Both the position numbers and the translations under genes were made by a program. A stretch of 64,000 nt of DNA. It comes from Ophioderma brevispina (Eukaryota > Echinodermata > Ophiuroidea > Amphilepidida > Ophiodermatidae). The notes under the pieces were generated by a model. That model worked only from the letters and a program-made list of their open reading frames with translations, did not search any database and was not told the DNA's origin. Location: contig JAMKCH010035822.1 of NCBI GenBank assembly GCA_023653785.1, forward strand, positions 62,001 through 126,000. Direction: 5' to 3'. This document shows, in pieces, positions 46,500 to 57,199 of this stretch; position 1 is the stretch's first letter, and every line of letters starts with the position of its first letter.

Positions 46500-47390
46500 A
46501 ACTAAAGATTTTCAACAATCGATTCCATATGCAGAGGAGAAAAGCACTTCAGTAAAACCGGTTCAGACATAGACGTACCAATGACAACACGCTGGGATCG
46601 GTGACTGAGATAAGATCTTGCCCAGGACAATCCAGTTCCATTCAGGCCAATGAATTGTTGAAGACGGTTCAGCATAATTTGATGGTCGACCGTATCAAAT
46701 GCAGATGATAAATCTAGCAGAATGAGTGTGCATATATTGGTATTGTCTAAAGCACATAAAATGTCACTCTGGACACGCAATAGTGCCGTTTCCGTACTGT
46801 GACACTTTCTATAAGCTGACTGGAAATTCTCATGCAGATTGTTTTCCTCCTGAAAATCACAGATTCTGTTAGACCCTATCAATTAAATTTGACACCCAGC
46901 GTAAGTTGGGGACAGGCCTGTAGTTTTCAGGTCTTCAACATCAAGCCCTGTCTTTTTTAACAGAGGTTTGACATGTGCAATCTTAAAACTTGTTGGAAAC
47001 AACCCAGATTGCAAAGAGGTATTAACTATATTTGTGAGAGCAGGCAGAAGTGTGTCAAGACAATCTTTGACAATCCATGTTGGGATTGGACCTAGTGAGC
47101 AAGACCAAGGAGATAGTAATAATATAGTTGATCTCATCTTCAGAGGCTAAAGCAAACTGGGTCAAAAATACATTTTAGGCAAGTCCATGATTGGAGGTAA
47201 TCCAGTAGGGGGGAAAGAGTCACGGATGTTTTGTATTTTTGTGATGAAATAGTCTGAAAACCTTTCAGCAAGTGCCTCATCGGAGGTAGAAATTGGGAGA
47301 GGGGTGGTTTTGCTACGGTGAAGTAGCTTATCAACAGTCTTAAACAACCGTTACTGATCAGTAGCATTCTCTACAATTATCTGGATCTGA
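46500..47390 (-). pseudogene. LINE polymerase fragment (CR1/jockey-like)
   Basis: The minus strand gives 'EALAERFSDYFITKIQNIRDSF' (47,190-47,290) and 'LGPIPTWIVKDCLDTLLPALTNIVNTSLQSGLFPTSFKIAHVKPLLKK' (46,950-47,110). These are followed by 'NFQSAYRKCHSTETALL' and 'LLDLSSAFDTVDH' (46,670-46,830), the motif-A region. It lies in three frames and stops at 46,500, before the catalytic YADD box. Both ends are truncated. It sits in the putative intron between the two 5' NLR exons, on the same strand. Confidence 0.9.
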
Positions 47391-47695
47391 ATGTGGATCA
47401 ATTTATCCTCCGGTAAAGCGGGTTCCCGCATCACACTAGAGGACTCTGGCACCTAGAGTGATGAGTGGATGATCCCCTACTCTTTTCGACGAGGTCTGCA
47501 ACTTTATACGTGCTCAGGATTGATTCCACTGACACACGGGACCAACGGCTTTACATAAATCTCCGAACCATAAGGCGCCGGGCACCCATTGCATATACCT
47601 GCATATTCTACGCAATGGGTGGGAGCGAGGAGAAATTCCATAATCACTCGTATGCAATAATTCCCGACCATATACGAACTATTTGAGTATGACCA

Positions 47696-47893
47696 AAAAA
47701 AAAAAAACACCTTCGCTGGGTTCGAACCAGGGCCGCTCAGTCGATGTTATACTCTGCCGACGGTTCAGCGCCTCAGACCGCTCGGTCACCTCGCCCTCCA
47801 CCTCGCCCTCGTCTATGTGTCACTAATTTTAATATTGCCTGGCAGTAGGGTTTGGGGGTAATTAGAGGGGTGAAATCTTAATAATATTGAGCT
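47696..47893 (-). mobile_element. tRNA-like SINE, copy 1
   Basis: The minus strand contains a Pol III A-box-like TGACCGAGCGG (47,778-47,788) and a perfect B box GGTTCGAACCC (47,718-47,728), 50 bp apart. This is like a long-variable-arm tRNA (Leu/Ser). A T run follows, which could serve as Pol III terminator. The predicted acceptor stem does not pair, so it is not a functional tRNA gene. About 80 bp 5' of the A box is shared with copy 2. Confidence 0.7.
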
Positions 47894-48138
47894 AACAATG
47901 GCTTATGAGACCCTGTACTGCAAGCGTTTTTATAACACAAAACTGCAAAATTGAAATCAACTATAATTTGGGAATAAGCTTTTTCAAGGATATGTAGTGA
48001 TCAGAACCATAAATAGAAATGAAGAAGCTAGAATCACGTCTTGTCGATGTCCCGTGTAGAGCAGACTAATATTATACAATAGAAACTTATTTAACTATAC
48101 AAACGAGAGGCAAATGTTGACAACATTGCTCCTTCCAA
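47893..48138. repeat. Duplicated segment, copy 1 (partner 49,028-49,277)
   Basis: Nearly identical to 49,028-49,277 in the same orientation, from AACAATGGCTTATGAGACC to TTGCTCCTTCCAA. SINE copies abut it on both sides here, while the partner is free of them. Confidence 0.9.
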
Positions 48139-48354
48139 AAAAAAAAAAAAAAAAAAAAATGACCAAAAAAAAAACCACTTTCGCTGGGTTCGAACCAGGG
48201 CCGCTCAGTCGATGTTATACTCTGCCGACGGTTCAGCGCCTCAGACCGCTCGGTCACCTCGCCCTCCACCTCGCCCATGTGTCACTAATTTTAATATTGC
48301 CTGGCAATAGGGTTTGGGGGTAATTAGAGGGGTGAAATCTTAATAATATTGAGC
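48139..48354 (-). mobile_element. tRNA-like SINE, copy 2
   Basis: Same structure as copy 1: B box at 48,186-48,196, A box at 48,246-48,256, T-rich 3' tail (A run on the plus strand from 48,137) and the shared 80-bp 5' part. Its left edge coincides exactly with the end of the duplicated segment, supporting it as an insertion. Confidence 0.75.
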
Positions 48355-49027
48355 TGCTTGTATGAAACAGATGCAATATCTTTGAAAAGCCGTACTTGAA
48401 ACATATACCAATCTTCAAAAGAAATATTCCATGTGCCTCTGATATTAACAAAATTGTCATCAGTCGAGAATCATCAGGGAAGACTTCAAGGGACATTTCG
48501 TGATCCACAACCTCGTACCCCGACTTACTTAAAAAAGTTGAGGATTTTTAGTTAGCCTTGGTAATACCTGGTGCGAAATTGGCAATTTTGTATTTCCTGT
48601 CCACCCACGCGAAGTTCGTTAAAGTCTGACTCAGAGATTTCGAAATATTATTTGTTTGTGTAATAATGAAAAATAGTCAACTAGAACTAAAGATAGTAAC
48701 CTAAAATACACAATTCCGAAATTTGAGATGAATCGGATTTTTCGTTTTGATGCAGTAAACATTTATTTGTAGTATTACGTCCCATAGGATACTGTGTATA
48801 AGAAAAATTCCGGATCCGGAATTTTATAACAAAGTTGTGATTTTCTATATGAAGGAATTCGATTTAAGCTTAGCAATTTCACACAGTGATTAGTATATGG
48901 ACAAGCATTATGTACATGCAGAAAACACGATTTTTTTGGAAATTGAGGGCGCCCTCTTCAGGAAATCTCTGAGTCGGCCTTTAACATCGATATTTCATGG
49001 CAATGGGTGGTACAAAGTACCCAGGGA
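48355..49027. other. Gene-free stretch
   Basis: No gene recognised. A minus-strand open frame (48,254-48,508) reads hydrophobic/acidic sequence ('VDHEMSLEVFPDDSR') but has no family I know. Confidence 0.4.
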
Positions 49028-49277
49028 CTAACAATGGCTTATGAGACCCTGTACTGCAAGCATTTTTTATAACACAAAACTGCAAAATTGGAATCAACTA
49101 TAATTTGGGAATAAGCTTTTTCAAGGATATGTAGTGATCAGAACCATAAATAGAAATGAAGAAGCTAGAATCACGTCTTGTCGATGTCCCGTGTAGAGCA
49201 GACTAATATTATACAATAGAAACTTATTTAACTATACAAACGAGAGGCAAATGTTGACAACATTGCTCCTTCCAACA
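49028..49277. repeat. Duplicated segment, copy 2
   Basis: Partner of 47,893-48,138. Confidence 0.9.
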
Positions 49278-49434
49278 ATTTATCATTTTACCAAGAGAGG
49301 AAAATGGAGAAATTTATTTTCTATTTAAGTGTTGCAAGATTTTATTATTAGTATTATTTATAATGTCATTTTGCTCATTACCACCATTTACATATTTTCA
49401 ATATCCCTATTAACCATTGCCAACTATAGCTTAC

Positions 49435-49614
49435 CTTGGTGAAGAAGTTGAGGACCACCGACGCTGTTGATATGGATAATGGGTGAACGTTGTAGAAATG
49501 CTATCTGGGTGAATGGTAGACAATACGGATAGATTTGGTGTTGGTGTTGCAGTGGGCTATCATTATGATGGGCTGCATATACCGGCAGAGATGACTGAAG
49601 AGCAGCGGAAGACA
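49435..49614 (-). CDS. Candidate exon upstream of the NLR gene, unknown domain
   Basis: 180-bp minus-strand open stretch between an acceptor with a pyrimidine tract (TTCTCCTTCCATATAG) and a strong donor CCAAG|GTAAGC. Both borders are phase 1, matching the 44,174-44,374 exon and the start of the NACHT-LRR exon, so the three can be joined in frame. The 60-residue product is rich in Ser, His, Gln and Pro, with a 'PLQHQHQIYPYCLPF' centre and no domain I recognise. It may be a first-domain exon, an untranslated piece or chance. Confidence 0.35.
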
Positions 49615-49639
49615 CTATATGGAAGGAGAATGACTACTT

Positions 49640-50490
49640 GTGAACCACTATCATGGTGAATCCAACTTAGGGTAATGGAAAATAGCATTTTGTTGTTTTG
49701 CTTTAGATCGCGTGGCTTCAGTTTGGCAGTCGAAAATATTTTATTGAAGTGAACACTAGTACTCCTATATCATTCTTATTTAGTTTTTGTTTTAATCACT
49801 AAAATAGTTCCCATGTTGGTTTTATTAATTGAAAAGGCAACATTAGCCCATCGAAATTAAGAAATATGAAACTAGCAACGATCACTGCATAACCATGTAC
49901 AAGCGTGTAACCCGACGCATAAACACTTAGTAATTGCAATAGATGACTAAACCAAGGTCTTCTGATTATGATAACATCTCATTGAATAGTTCTTTTGGCC
50001 TGAGTCAACCAGGTGCTGTCATATAAACATTTTCTGTTATATACCTCATATATAGTTTTCTGTCATCTGATTGGTTAAAAGTGGAGGCATGAATTCAACT
50101 AGCTTCAAGAATTGAACCAAAAATGAACTATGCCCTGGGAGAGCGGGCATCTCATTCATGAACTATGCCCGGGACACCTCTTCCCAGCATAGAGACTGCC
50201 GTACGTACTATCCATCCGTATTATGAGTGTACATATTGAAGCTGGTGTAAGAGATGAATATAAGCAGACCGTATTTTGTTTACTCGTATGTGGGGAGTCT
50301 GTGCTGTAAAGTCTGATACAAACCGGGGATACAAACAAGAGCAAGGGAATGGCTGAATCGCAGCATCAGTAGGCCTATTCATGCTTTGAGGTTGTTGTTA
50401 CTGCTCGTACTTGAAACCTATTCCCCTCTGATGTTGTTTGACAGCGACCTGTCCTAGCGCCATCGGCGTCGCGCTTTGCTTTTTGGAAAT
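49640..50490. other. Gene-free stretch
   Basis: No gene recognised. CTATGCCC words near 50,128-50,170 recall the palindromes at 34.1 and 51.0 kb. Confidence 0.4.
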
Positions 50491-50493
50491 AAA

Positions 50494-50625
50494 ATGGCTG
50501 CGCCCATGGCATCGGCACTCAGGTTTGACGGGTCGCTGGCAAACGATTTTCTACCGTTGATAAGCACTAGATCCAAATATTTCTGCATAATCAAGAGACA
50601 ACATTGTGTTATAGGTGATTGGTAA
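50494..50625 (+). CDS. Possible first coding exon or short protein
   Basis: An ATG in good animal start context (AAAATGGCTGCG) after a GC-rich stretch (50,445-50,480) opens a 43-codon frame (MAAPMASALRFDGSLANDFL...) ending in TAA at 50,623-50,625. A GC-rich patch with a MAA start suggests the beginning of a host gene. No clear donor is visible inside the frame and no family is recognised. Confidence 0.25.
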   Translation: MAAPMASALRFDGSLANDFLPLISTRSKYFCIIKRQHCVIGDW

Positions 50626-50688
50626 CAGAAAATAAGTTGAACTTATCACATTATCGTGTTGTTTGTGTTTTTCCCAAAATCGTGTTAG

Positions 50689-50828
50689 GGAAATGCTTGA
50701 AGCGGTGATTGTAAAAGTTGCTGAATTCGGAGCTGCAGGGAAAATTACACATCTTGCCGACAAAAAAGGCAAGAAGTCGATTACGGCGAACCGTTTTGGA
50801 CTCCAACATCACTTCCTCACCAATAAAG
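50689..50828 (+). CDS. Possible small exon
   Basis: Open stretch after an acceptor-like CGTGTTAG, ending at a weak donor AAAG|GTTGAT, about 140 bp. It encodes 'EMLEAVIVKVAEFGAAGKITHLADKKGKKS', helical and basic, with no known domain. It may continue the frame that starts at 50,494 if an intron is spliced, but a donor for that was not found. Confidence 0.22.
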
Positions 50829-51007
50829 GTTGATTTCTAATTCTTGACAAGTTTTGGACTCTAAGTTACACAAAATTGTTAAACCATGCATGCACGCCAT
50901 GCAACAATGGCTACAGCTCATGAGCTACCATGATATAGGCCTGTGTTTATGACAAACAATCTTATATTCTGTATATAAAACACCTATTGACTGCTTTTTA
51001 TTCGAGC

Positions 51008-51122
51008 ATGGTTGAACTATAGGCCCTCGGTGATCTTTTTCGAACATACTATGCCCCTCGGCTTACGCCTCGGAGGGCATAGATGGTTTCGAGATCACCT
51101 TGGGCTTATAGTTTTCACCATG
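51008..51122. mobile_element. ~115-bp palindromic element
   Basis: Arms mirror each other around 51,061-51,067. CATGGTTGAACTATAGGCCC with CTCGGTGATCT and ACTATGCCCCTCGG on the left matches the reverse complement of CCTCGGAGGGCATAGATGG, GAGATCACCTTGGGC and TTATAGTTTTCACCATG on the right. There is no coding capacity; open frames across it are artefacts. Confidence 0.8.
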
Positions 51123-53925
51123 CCCTTCATAGGCATTCAATTTTGTATACTATATCTAACCAACATAACAATTAAAAAAATCAATGGTCATTTAATTTTC
51201 TTGTAGGGTATTTCAGTGCCAAATTTTAATTGTTGTATGCCGTAAGAGATAGTAATTGCTCTAATTTATCATGTTATTGCATGGGCTCTTGTGAAGAGTA
51301 TTTTATTTTTTTATAAGAGTTTTTTTTTTTTTTTTTAAATTTTGAAATTGATATAAGCATATTTTAAGGGCCTGAGCCTTGTTATGCTTTAAGAGACATC
51401 ATAGCTACCTTCTAATTTTTGCTCATTTGTCATCTTTTTGTTGAAATTCTCTTTCCAGTAGTTCTTGCATTTCAGAAGTTTAGTTACAGGTGAAACCAAA
51501 ACCTATTTAAAACGAAATATTTTCTACAGGTGAAAGAACAATCTAAAACAAACAGTTTTTTTAAGTAATATCTTCCTAAATATTATTTTGCAAAATTTCC
51601 GTGATTATTATAAAAAGTCCTGTCAAGAATGTAGTTTGGCAGTCATCATTAGGATAGATCAATACTGATACTCATTTTTATTTTATTTATGCCTTTCTTC
51701 TTACTTTTAAGCTTAAAGAAATCACGTGCTACAATCCCAAACCCGCATACACCATAATAAACTATACAAACAATATCCTGCAACTGGAAATTTTGTTTAA
51801 TTTATTTTATGAATTGGACCATAAAGGGAAAAGGTGGACAGGTACACATACTAAGGTCAAAGAGTGATGACCACACAAATAGCAGGGTGGAGTTTCAAGG
51901 ACATTCTCTGTGGTTGAAAATTCAAATTGAAGAGGAGAATGTACAGTGAACAAAAACAACACCCAAACAGCTGAAGAGAATAGACAAAAGACAACATAGT
52001 GATTAACCCAAGACTAGGAGGCCAAGCAAAAACGCTGGGATGTGCTTGATTTGAATTTCATTATGGGTGCTACTTGGACATGGTTTTGAACACAGGCAAG
52101 AGTGTATGGCAAGTTATGAAGACGGATACATCCAGCATTGATGAACCCAGCCCTTGAGATGAAGTGAATTGAAGGTGCGCTGGAAATTTTAAACATTTCA
52201 TTTTATGTAAGAGCTAGTTAATTTTGGCACTTTTTATACACATAAAATAGAAATTACTGTTCCAATGGATCCACTGTAATTATAATTCACTCACTTCATC
52301 CAATGTGCCAGCTTGTATTTCTGCCTCCTGACGGGCTGATATGATTCAGTTGGTGTCAAGACATGACATCAAATCTTTCATGTCATTGAAATAGTCTGAT
52401 TAAAGTCCTTGGCGCTGATGCATGTTTCTCTCTGGAGGATTGGCTAAATTGTCTCTATATTGCACACCTGAAACGAGCACATTTCCCAAAAATATTATTC
52501 ACATTATCACGTACATGTGAGTTTTAAATTGCTTCAGAAAACTTGGTTGCTACATTTTCATATATTTGGCTATTACAGAGGAAATTACCTAACATTCTCC
52601 TTATGGAATGCACAACTTCAACTAAGTATATACCTCCCGCGTGAGGTATTGAATTAGTCTTGAATAGTATGATCAGGCCATGATCAATCTGTGGGTTTCC
52701 AAAACATTATGGCAATCATTCATTGCTCAGGAGATGACCATGGTTATTTTATGGTTCTTTCAGAAGATGTATACCCATATGGAAACATTATAATAAGTTG
52801 GGTTTTATAAAGGGTGTGTAATGAATTCATTTAGAATAGCCACAGCAAATCCAGTTATAACGGCTGAGATTATGGAAGCAGAAAGAAATTTGATAGATTC
52901 TCCCAAGAACATCTCAGTAAAGCAGGGCGTAAGAACATCACACCGTCAGACTTATTGATTCAAGATAATGTATTAGCAGAGTTGTCTCTTAATTTAATTT
53001 AGACCAAAACTATAGTAAACAATTAAGTGCCCCAAGGGGGTTGTATACAAGGCTACATATTAACTAAATTTTATGGACTTGTATGTCCTGAAAAAAACTA
53101 AACCATTAGTGTTACCAACTCGTGGGAAAATGGCGGGTATTTTGAATTGCCAACACCCGTAAGAATACAAGCGTGTCTCAAACTATAGGTTTCTGTTAAA
53201 ATATGTAATTTAGGTCTCCTAGAGTAGATATCACTAAGTTTAAAGTGTTTGGTGTTATAAGCGCAAGGCTCGTTTAAATGTTCCGTCTTTTGACACGTGT
53301 TTGGTGTGTTTTGAACATAAATATTTTGCCCGACCCGAATTACAGCACAAATAATACAATTATTTTGATACTGATAAGGTATTATCTTGGACCCGTTCAT
53401 ACGTGGTCAGATTTCGTGCAAAAATCCTTCGGAAAAGTGGTGGGGGGGGGGGAAGTCCATAGCCACCCGCGAGCAGTAACGGCAGTGAGAACCATGGTCA
53501 CTTAGTGTAAGAATATAAAATAATGTGCTGATATCAAATGGAATCATTTGAATGCTAATCCCTATAACTTTGCTAATTTTGGACTGTGACTCAAACATCC
53601 CTTAAAGCCGCTCTCTTCTCATTCATACTTCAACATGCACCGATGGGTCTACTAAGTGCACAATTAATCCATCACTCACATAATAAACTCTTATCTCAAC
53701 ATATAGACTTGGTCCAGTCTTGCTTTAGATCACCTCACCTTCTTTATAGTTTGACAAGGATCTTGATATCCGTCTACAGCCGTGTTGTTCCTATGATACT
53801 TTCCAAAACTCAGCATAATTTTAAGTATGCTAGCTGAAGCATAATCTTCAAAGTCACTGGCCGCTGGCAGAAGGTAGCACAAATTGAAAATTGCGTTGAC
53901 TATTTCGATAGGATGACTATGAAGA
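51123..53925. other. Gene-free stretch
   Basis: About 2.8 kb of AT-rich sequence with only short open frames lacking any family features. No RNA gene or repeat partner seen. Confidence 0.45.
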
Positions 53926-54246
53926 TTAACGGGTTAAACATTTGACCCAAGCAATGTTGTCTTTAGCATAGGTGGGTAAAACACGTCTTGTAATGCCTTT
54001 CCCCAGTATATCACTCTGACATAGGTCTTTGTTTGGTTTTCCTTTAGCTGAGCAAGTTTGAGGTTGACTACAAGGTGGCAGCTTTTGCTTGGTTTGCCAC
54101 ATTCGGATGGTATTTTCAACACTCTGAGATGCCTTGTGGCAGACATGATGTAAAGCCCCGTAAAAGTTTAATAACATTGTCTTGATTTGTTGTTTGACAA
54201 CTTTTATGTGATATCTAGCTTGATTTGCAGCCTTGATAACGTGTTG

Positions 54247-54522
54247 ACCTAAAAGCTGCCTGATGATGAAGCAGCACCATGTTGACTGCTGTAACACATT
54301 GTGACTCTAGCGCCCTGTTGACTACTACGATCATTGGCGGCCATTAATCTGGCTGTTGACAGCATAGTGTTGCCGCTCGTTTTACCCTTAGCCGGTTTAG
54401 ATAAATCAAGAGGCTCATCTGCCCCTCCCAGGAGACAAGGTGAGAGTTTATCTCTATGGTTGATGATCCATAATGCCATAATCAGAGCAAGGGACAACAG
54501 GTGGCAATCTGTGGATACGAAA
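54247..54522 (-). CDS. Candidate exon with CtBP-type PLDLS motif
   Basis: An acceptor TTATTTCAG sets a possible minus-strand exon start at 54,522; the frame stays open about 90 codons to a stop near 54,249. It encodes a hydrophobic helix ('CHLLSLALIMALWI') and then 'ADEPLDLSKPAKGK'. PLDLS is the consensus for binding the corepressor CtBP, and a basic patch follows, as in some nuclear regulators and some transposase proteins. No DNA-binding domain is visible. A second open stretch at 53,934-54,146 in another frame could be related. The family is unknown. Confidence 0.3.
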
Positions 54523-54599
54523 CTGAAATAATATATAATTACTTTTTTAGACACTGGATTCATAATCTGAAATATTGGTTTTTCTCTCTGTAGTTCATA

Positions 54600-57190
54600 G
54601 ATAGAAAAGACCTTGCAAGTCTATACTGGATTGGTTCCTTCAAAATAGAAGGTTACCCAGAACGCTTTGGGGAAACAATTCCAGTCCAAAATAATGCTTT
54701 TTTTATATGATTCCTGATAGTTGTTAAAGAAGATTGACACTCTTAGGGAAATACAGGAGTATTCCGTCATTATTTGTTTCTATCTTGTAGGAGATGACTA
54801 AATGCATGATTCTAGCAGAATCTACGACGAAGCGTAAAACTCAATTCATGACACGCCGTGAAATACGTTAACGAGTCGGTTTTTCCCTTTTTTCTGGTTT
54901 ACCACGTAAATTAAAACACAGTCAATCTGTGGTGCCAGTGGGAAATTCAAGCTTAGATAGCGAAAGAAACTGGGTTGAAGACCGTGTTGTATTTTCCGCC
55001 TTTATTTAATTCCAAGTTGCTCGCTAGTTTCAAACGAATTTCTATATAATATTTAGTCTATAAATAATATAAACTCTTCAAGACATTTTGAATATACACA
55101 TCTTGGTTAGAGGCACTACCTCTTGGCGCCCTAAACAGAAGCACAACAATACTCCTTATTTTGAGCCATGGATCCATGGAATTGGTTTTCTGCAGTGGGG
55201 GGTAGCAAGGCGCCTTAGGAGTCCCTGGCAAATTTCTTCTGCGGGCTAATTCTTACACGATTTTTGTATAAAATATACTATCGCACGCTTGGAACCATGT
55301 GAACTTTGACCTCGTCTACCTGAGCCCTTTTTTGTAACAAAAACTCCCGAAGGGGAGGGGGGTATGGGGGTTTAGTTGACCACCACTGTGAATTTTTCGT
55401 TAAATGGGAACACCCGATCCTGTTAAATTGGTACCAAAGGATAGCTTAGAGTTTCTTCTTTCCCATGGTACAAAAATAAGTACCAACCATCCCCATTATG
55501 ACGTCACCATGACGTCATGATTGTTGCGGAAAGTACCCGAAATCATGAATATTAGGGTGGAAAAAAGTGATATTTCGCAATTTTAAGCGACTCGAAACAT
55601 TATTATAGCTCTAAAATGCTTTGTCATTATATAATATAGTTCATATTCCAATCAAGTTAGAGTCAAAAACCCGCATGAAAAATTGATTTGATAAACTTTT
55701 TTGGCGCGAAAATTGAATTTTTCACTGTCTGTGTCTATGGAAATTGGCAGTTTTGCTGACATGCTAACTTTATTGCGTCATGGGATGTAATGCTAGTCAG
55801 GTTGGTAATCATTTTGGTATTATAGACGAGGAGGACCATGCTATTATTTGGTACCAAAATTAAGTGTCTGTGATGTTCCTGTGAGTTGTGTTAGGCATGT
55901 TGGTACTTCTTCCCGAAAAGGGGGGGGGGGGGTTGCCATCCATCACTTGGGATCACCTGTATCTTACCTATACCCAGGTGGATGTTTGTTTTTTGTATGA
56001 AAGGAAGCGGAACATGTCAATGACCAAGTACATTAAATAATTGGCACCAAAAAAGGGGGTTTGCTGCCATTACCTGATTCTTCAAGTGAACCGACGGATA
56101 AATACTGTTATTTACCATAAAAACCTTAAAAAATAAGTCTTAATATTGGACAATTCTAAATGGTGGAGCATCAAACAATATGTGTGCAAATCAACAAAAA
56201 CGTGCAAGTAAGCTTATAGACGTATTCCACCTTCTAGACCGTCCAAACATCATAACTATGGCCGTCAGCCTTCTCCTATCTTTTCCCTAGTAGGGTCATA
56301 AATGATAGAGCTATAATTTGACACCAATTCAAAAAACTCTGAGCATTGGATATAGGATGTGATGCATGATGACCTTGAACCATATCAGAACTGTGCTGGT
56401 GTAACTAAAGGTCGGAATTAGGACAAACTATAGATTTTTTTTATTTTTTGCTTTTTTTTAATTTTCGCTTTTTTTTTTTACACCCTTATTTTACCATGTG
56501 CCACCGAAATTCACAGAGGTTGGACCCAACAATTATGATTCCGAACCCTTCAACTCTAGAAAAACATCTTCAAAATTCTGCCCAAACTCGAGAATTGTAT
56601 TCTATATAACCATAATCCCTCCCTGTTCATATTGCACCAAAAACATCCGACGCAGGACTACCTATTATACCAACCAATGATAAACAACCTTTCAGCTGTT
56701 TTGTGTAGAGTTCTTGTTTATCAGGTGACACACCTATTGTTTCACTAATCAATTCTTGAATCTTCAATGAACATTTGCTTGGGGGGGGGGGACTTTAAGG
56801 AATTGCACCAGTAGATAATGGGTCTTGGACAAACCATCGTGTCTCTCCTGGTCAGATCTAGGAAACAAAAGTATGCCGGTGTTATAAGAATGTTGGTGTC
56901 ACATCACAGCTAACTTTTCGTGCCAGCCTAGGCTCCTAATAAAAAACAGAGTGCTTGTACGTAAGTGGCCCCCACACTTCAATCACAAACACCATACAAA
57001 TACAATAAACAATACAAACGGCATTTGTCTATAGGTGCTTTCAAAATAAGGTCAAAGCGCTGACAAAATAGAGAGCAACTACTATTTAGCTCTAAAAATC
57101 ATAGTAATACAACAGGTAGTGTAAAAGATGAAACCATGAGTGAGATAAAGCACCTTAACATCAAACTATAAAAAAAAAGAAAACAGCTGA
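54600..57190. other. Gene-free stretch with CRE-like pair
   Basis: No gene recognised. Two TGACGTCA cores lie 12 bp apart at about 55,500-55,520; they match the cAMP-response element but are as likely part of a dispersed repeat. A 13-base G run is near 55,919. Sequence at 56,500-56,580 resembles the arms of the foldback element at 1,164-1,821 (CAGAGGTTGGACC, AACATCTTC). Confidence 0.4.
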
Positions 57191-57199
57191 TAAGTAAAT

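Noticed and set aside
47709..47810. tRNA-Leu-like sequence considered as a functional tRNA gene
   Set aside because: A and B boxes are good, but the acceptor stem does not pair and the same body occurs twice with shared flanks, so SINE or tRNA pseudogene is more likely.
55500..55520. Paired TGACGTCA sites considered as a cAMP-responsive promoter
   Set aside because: No gene start nearby and the surrounding sequence looks like a dispersed repeat.
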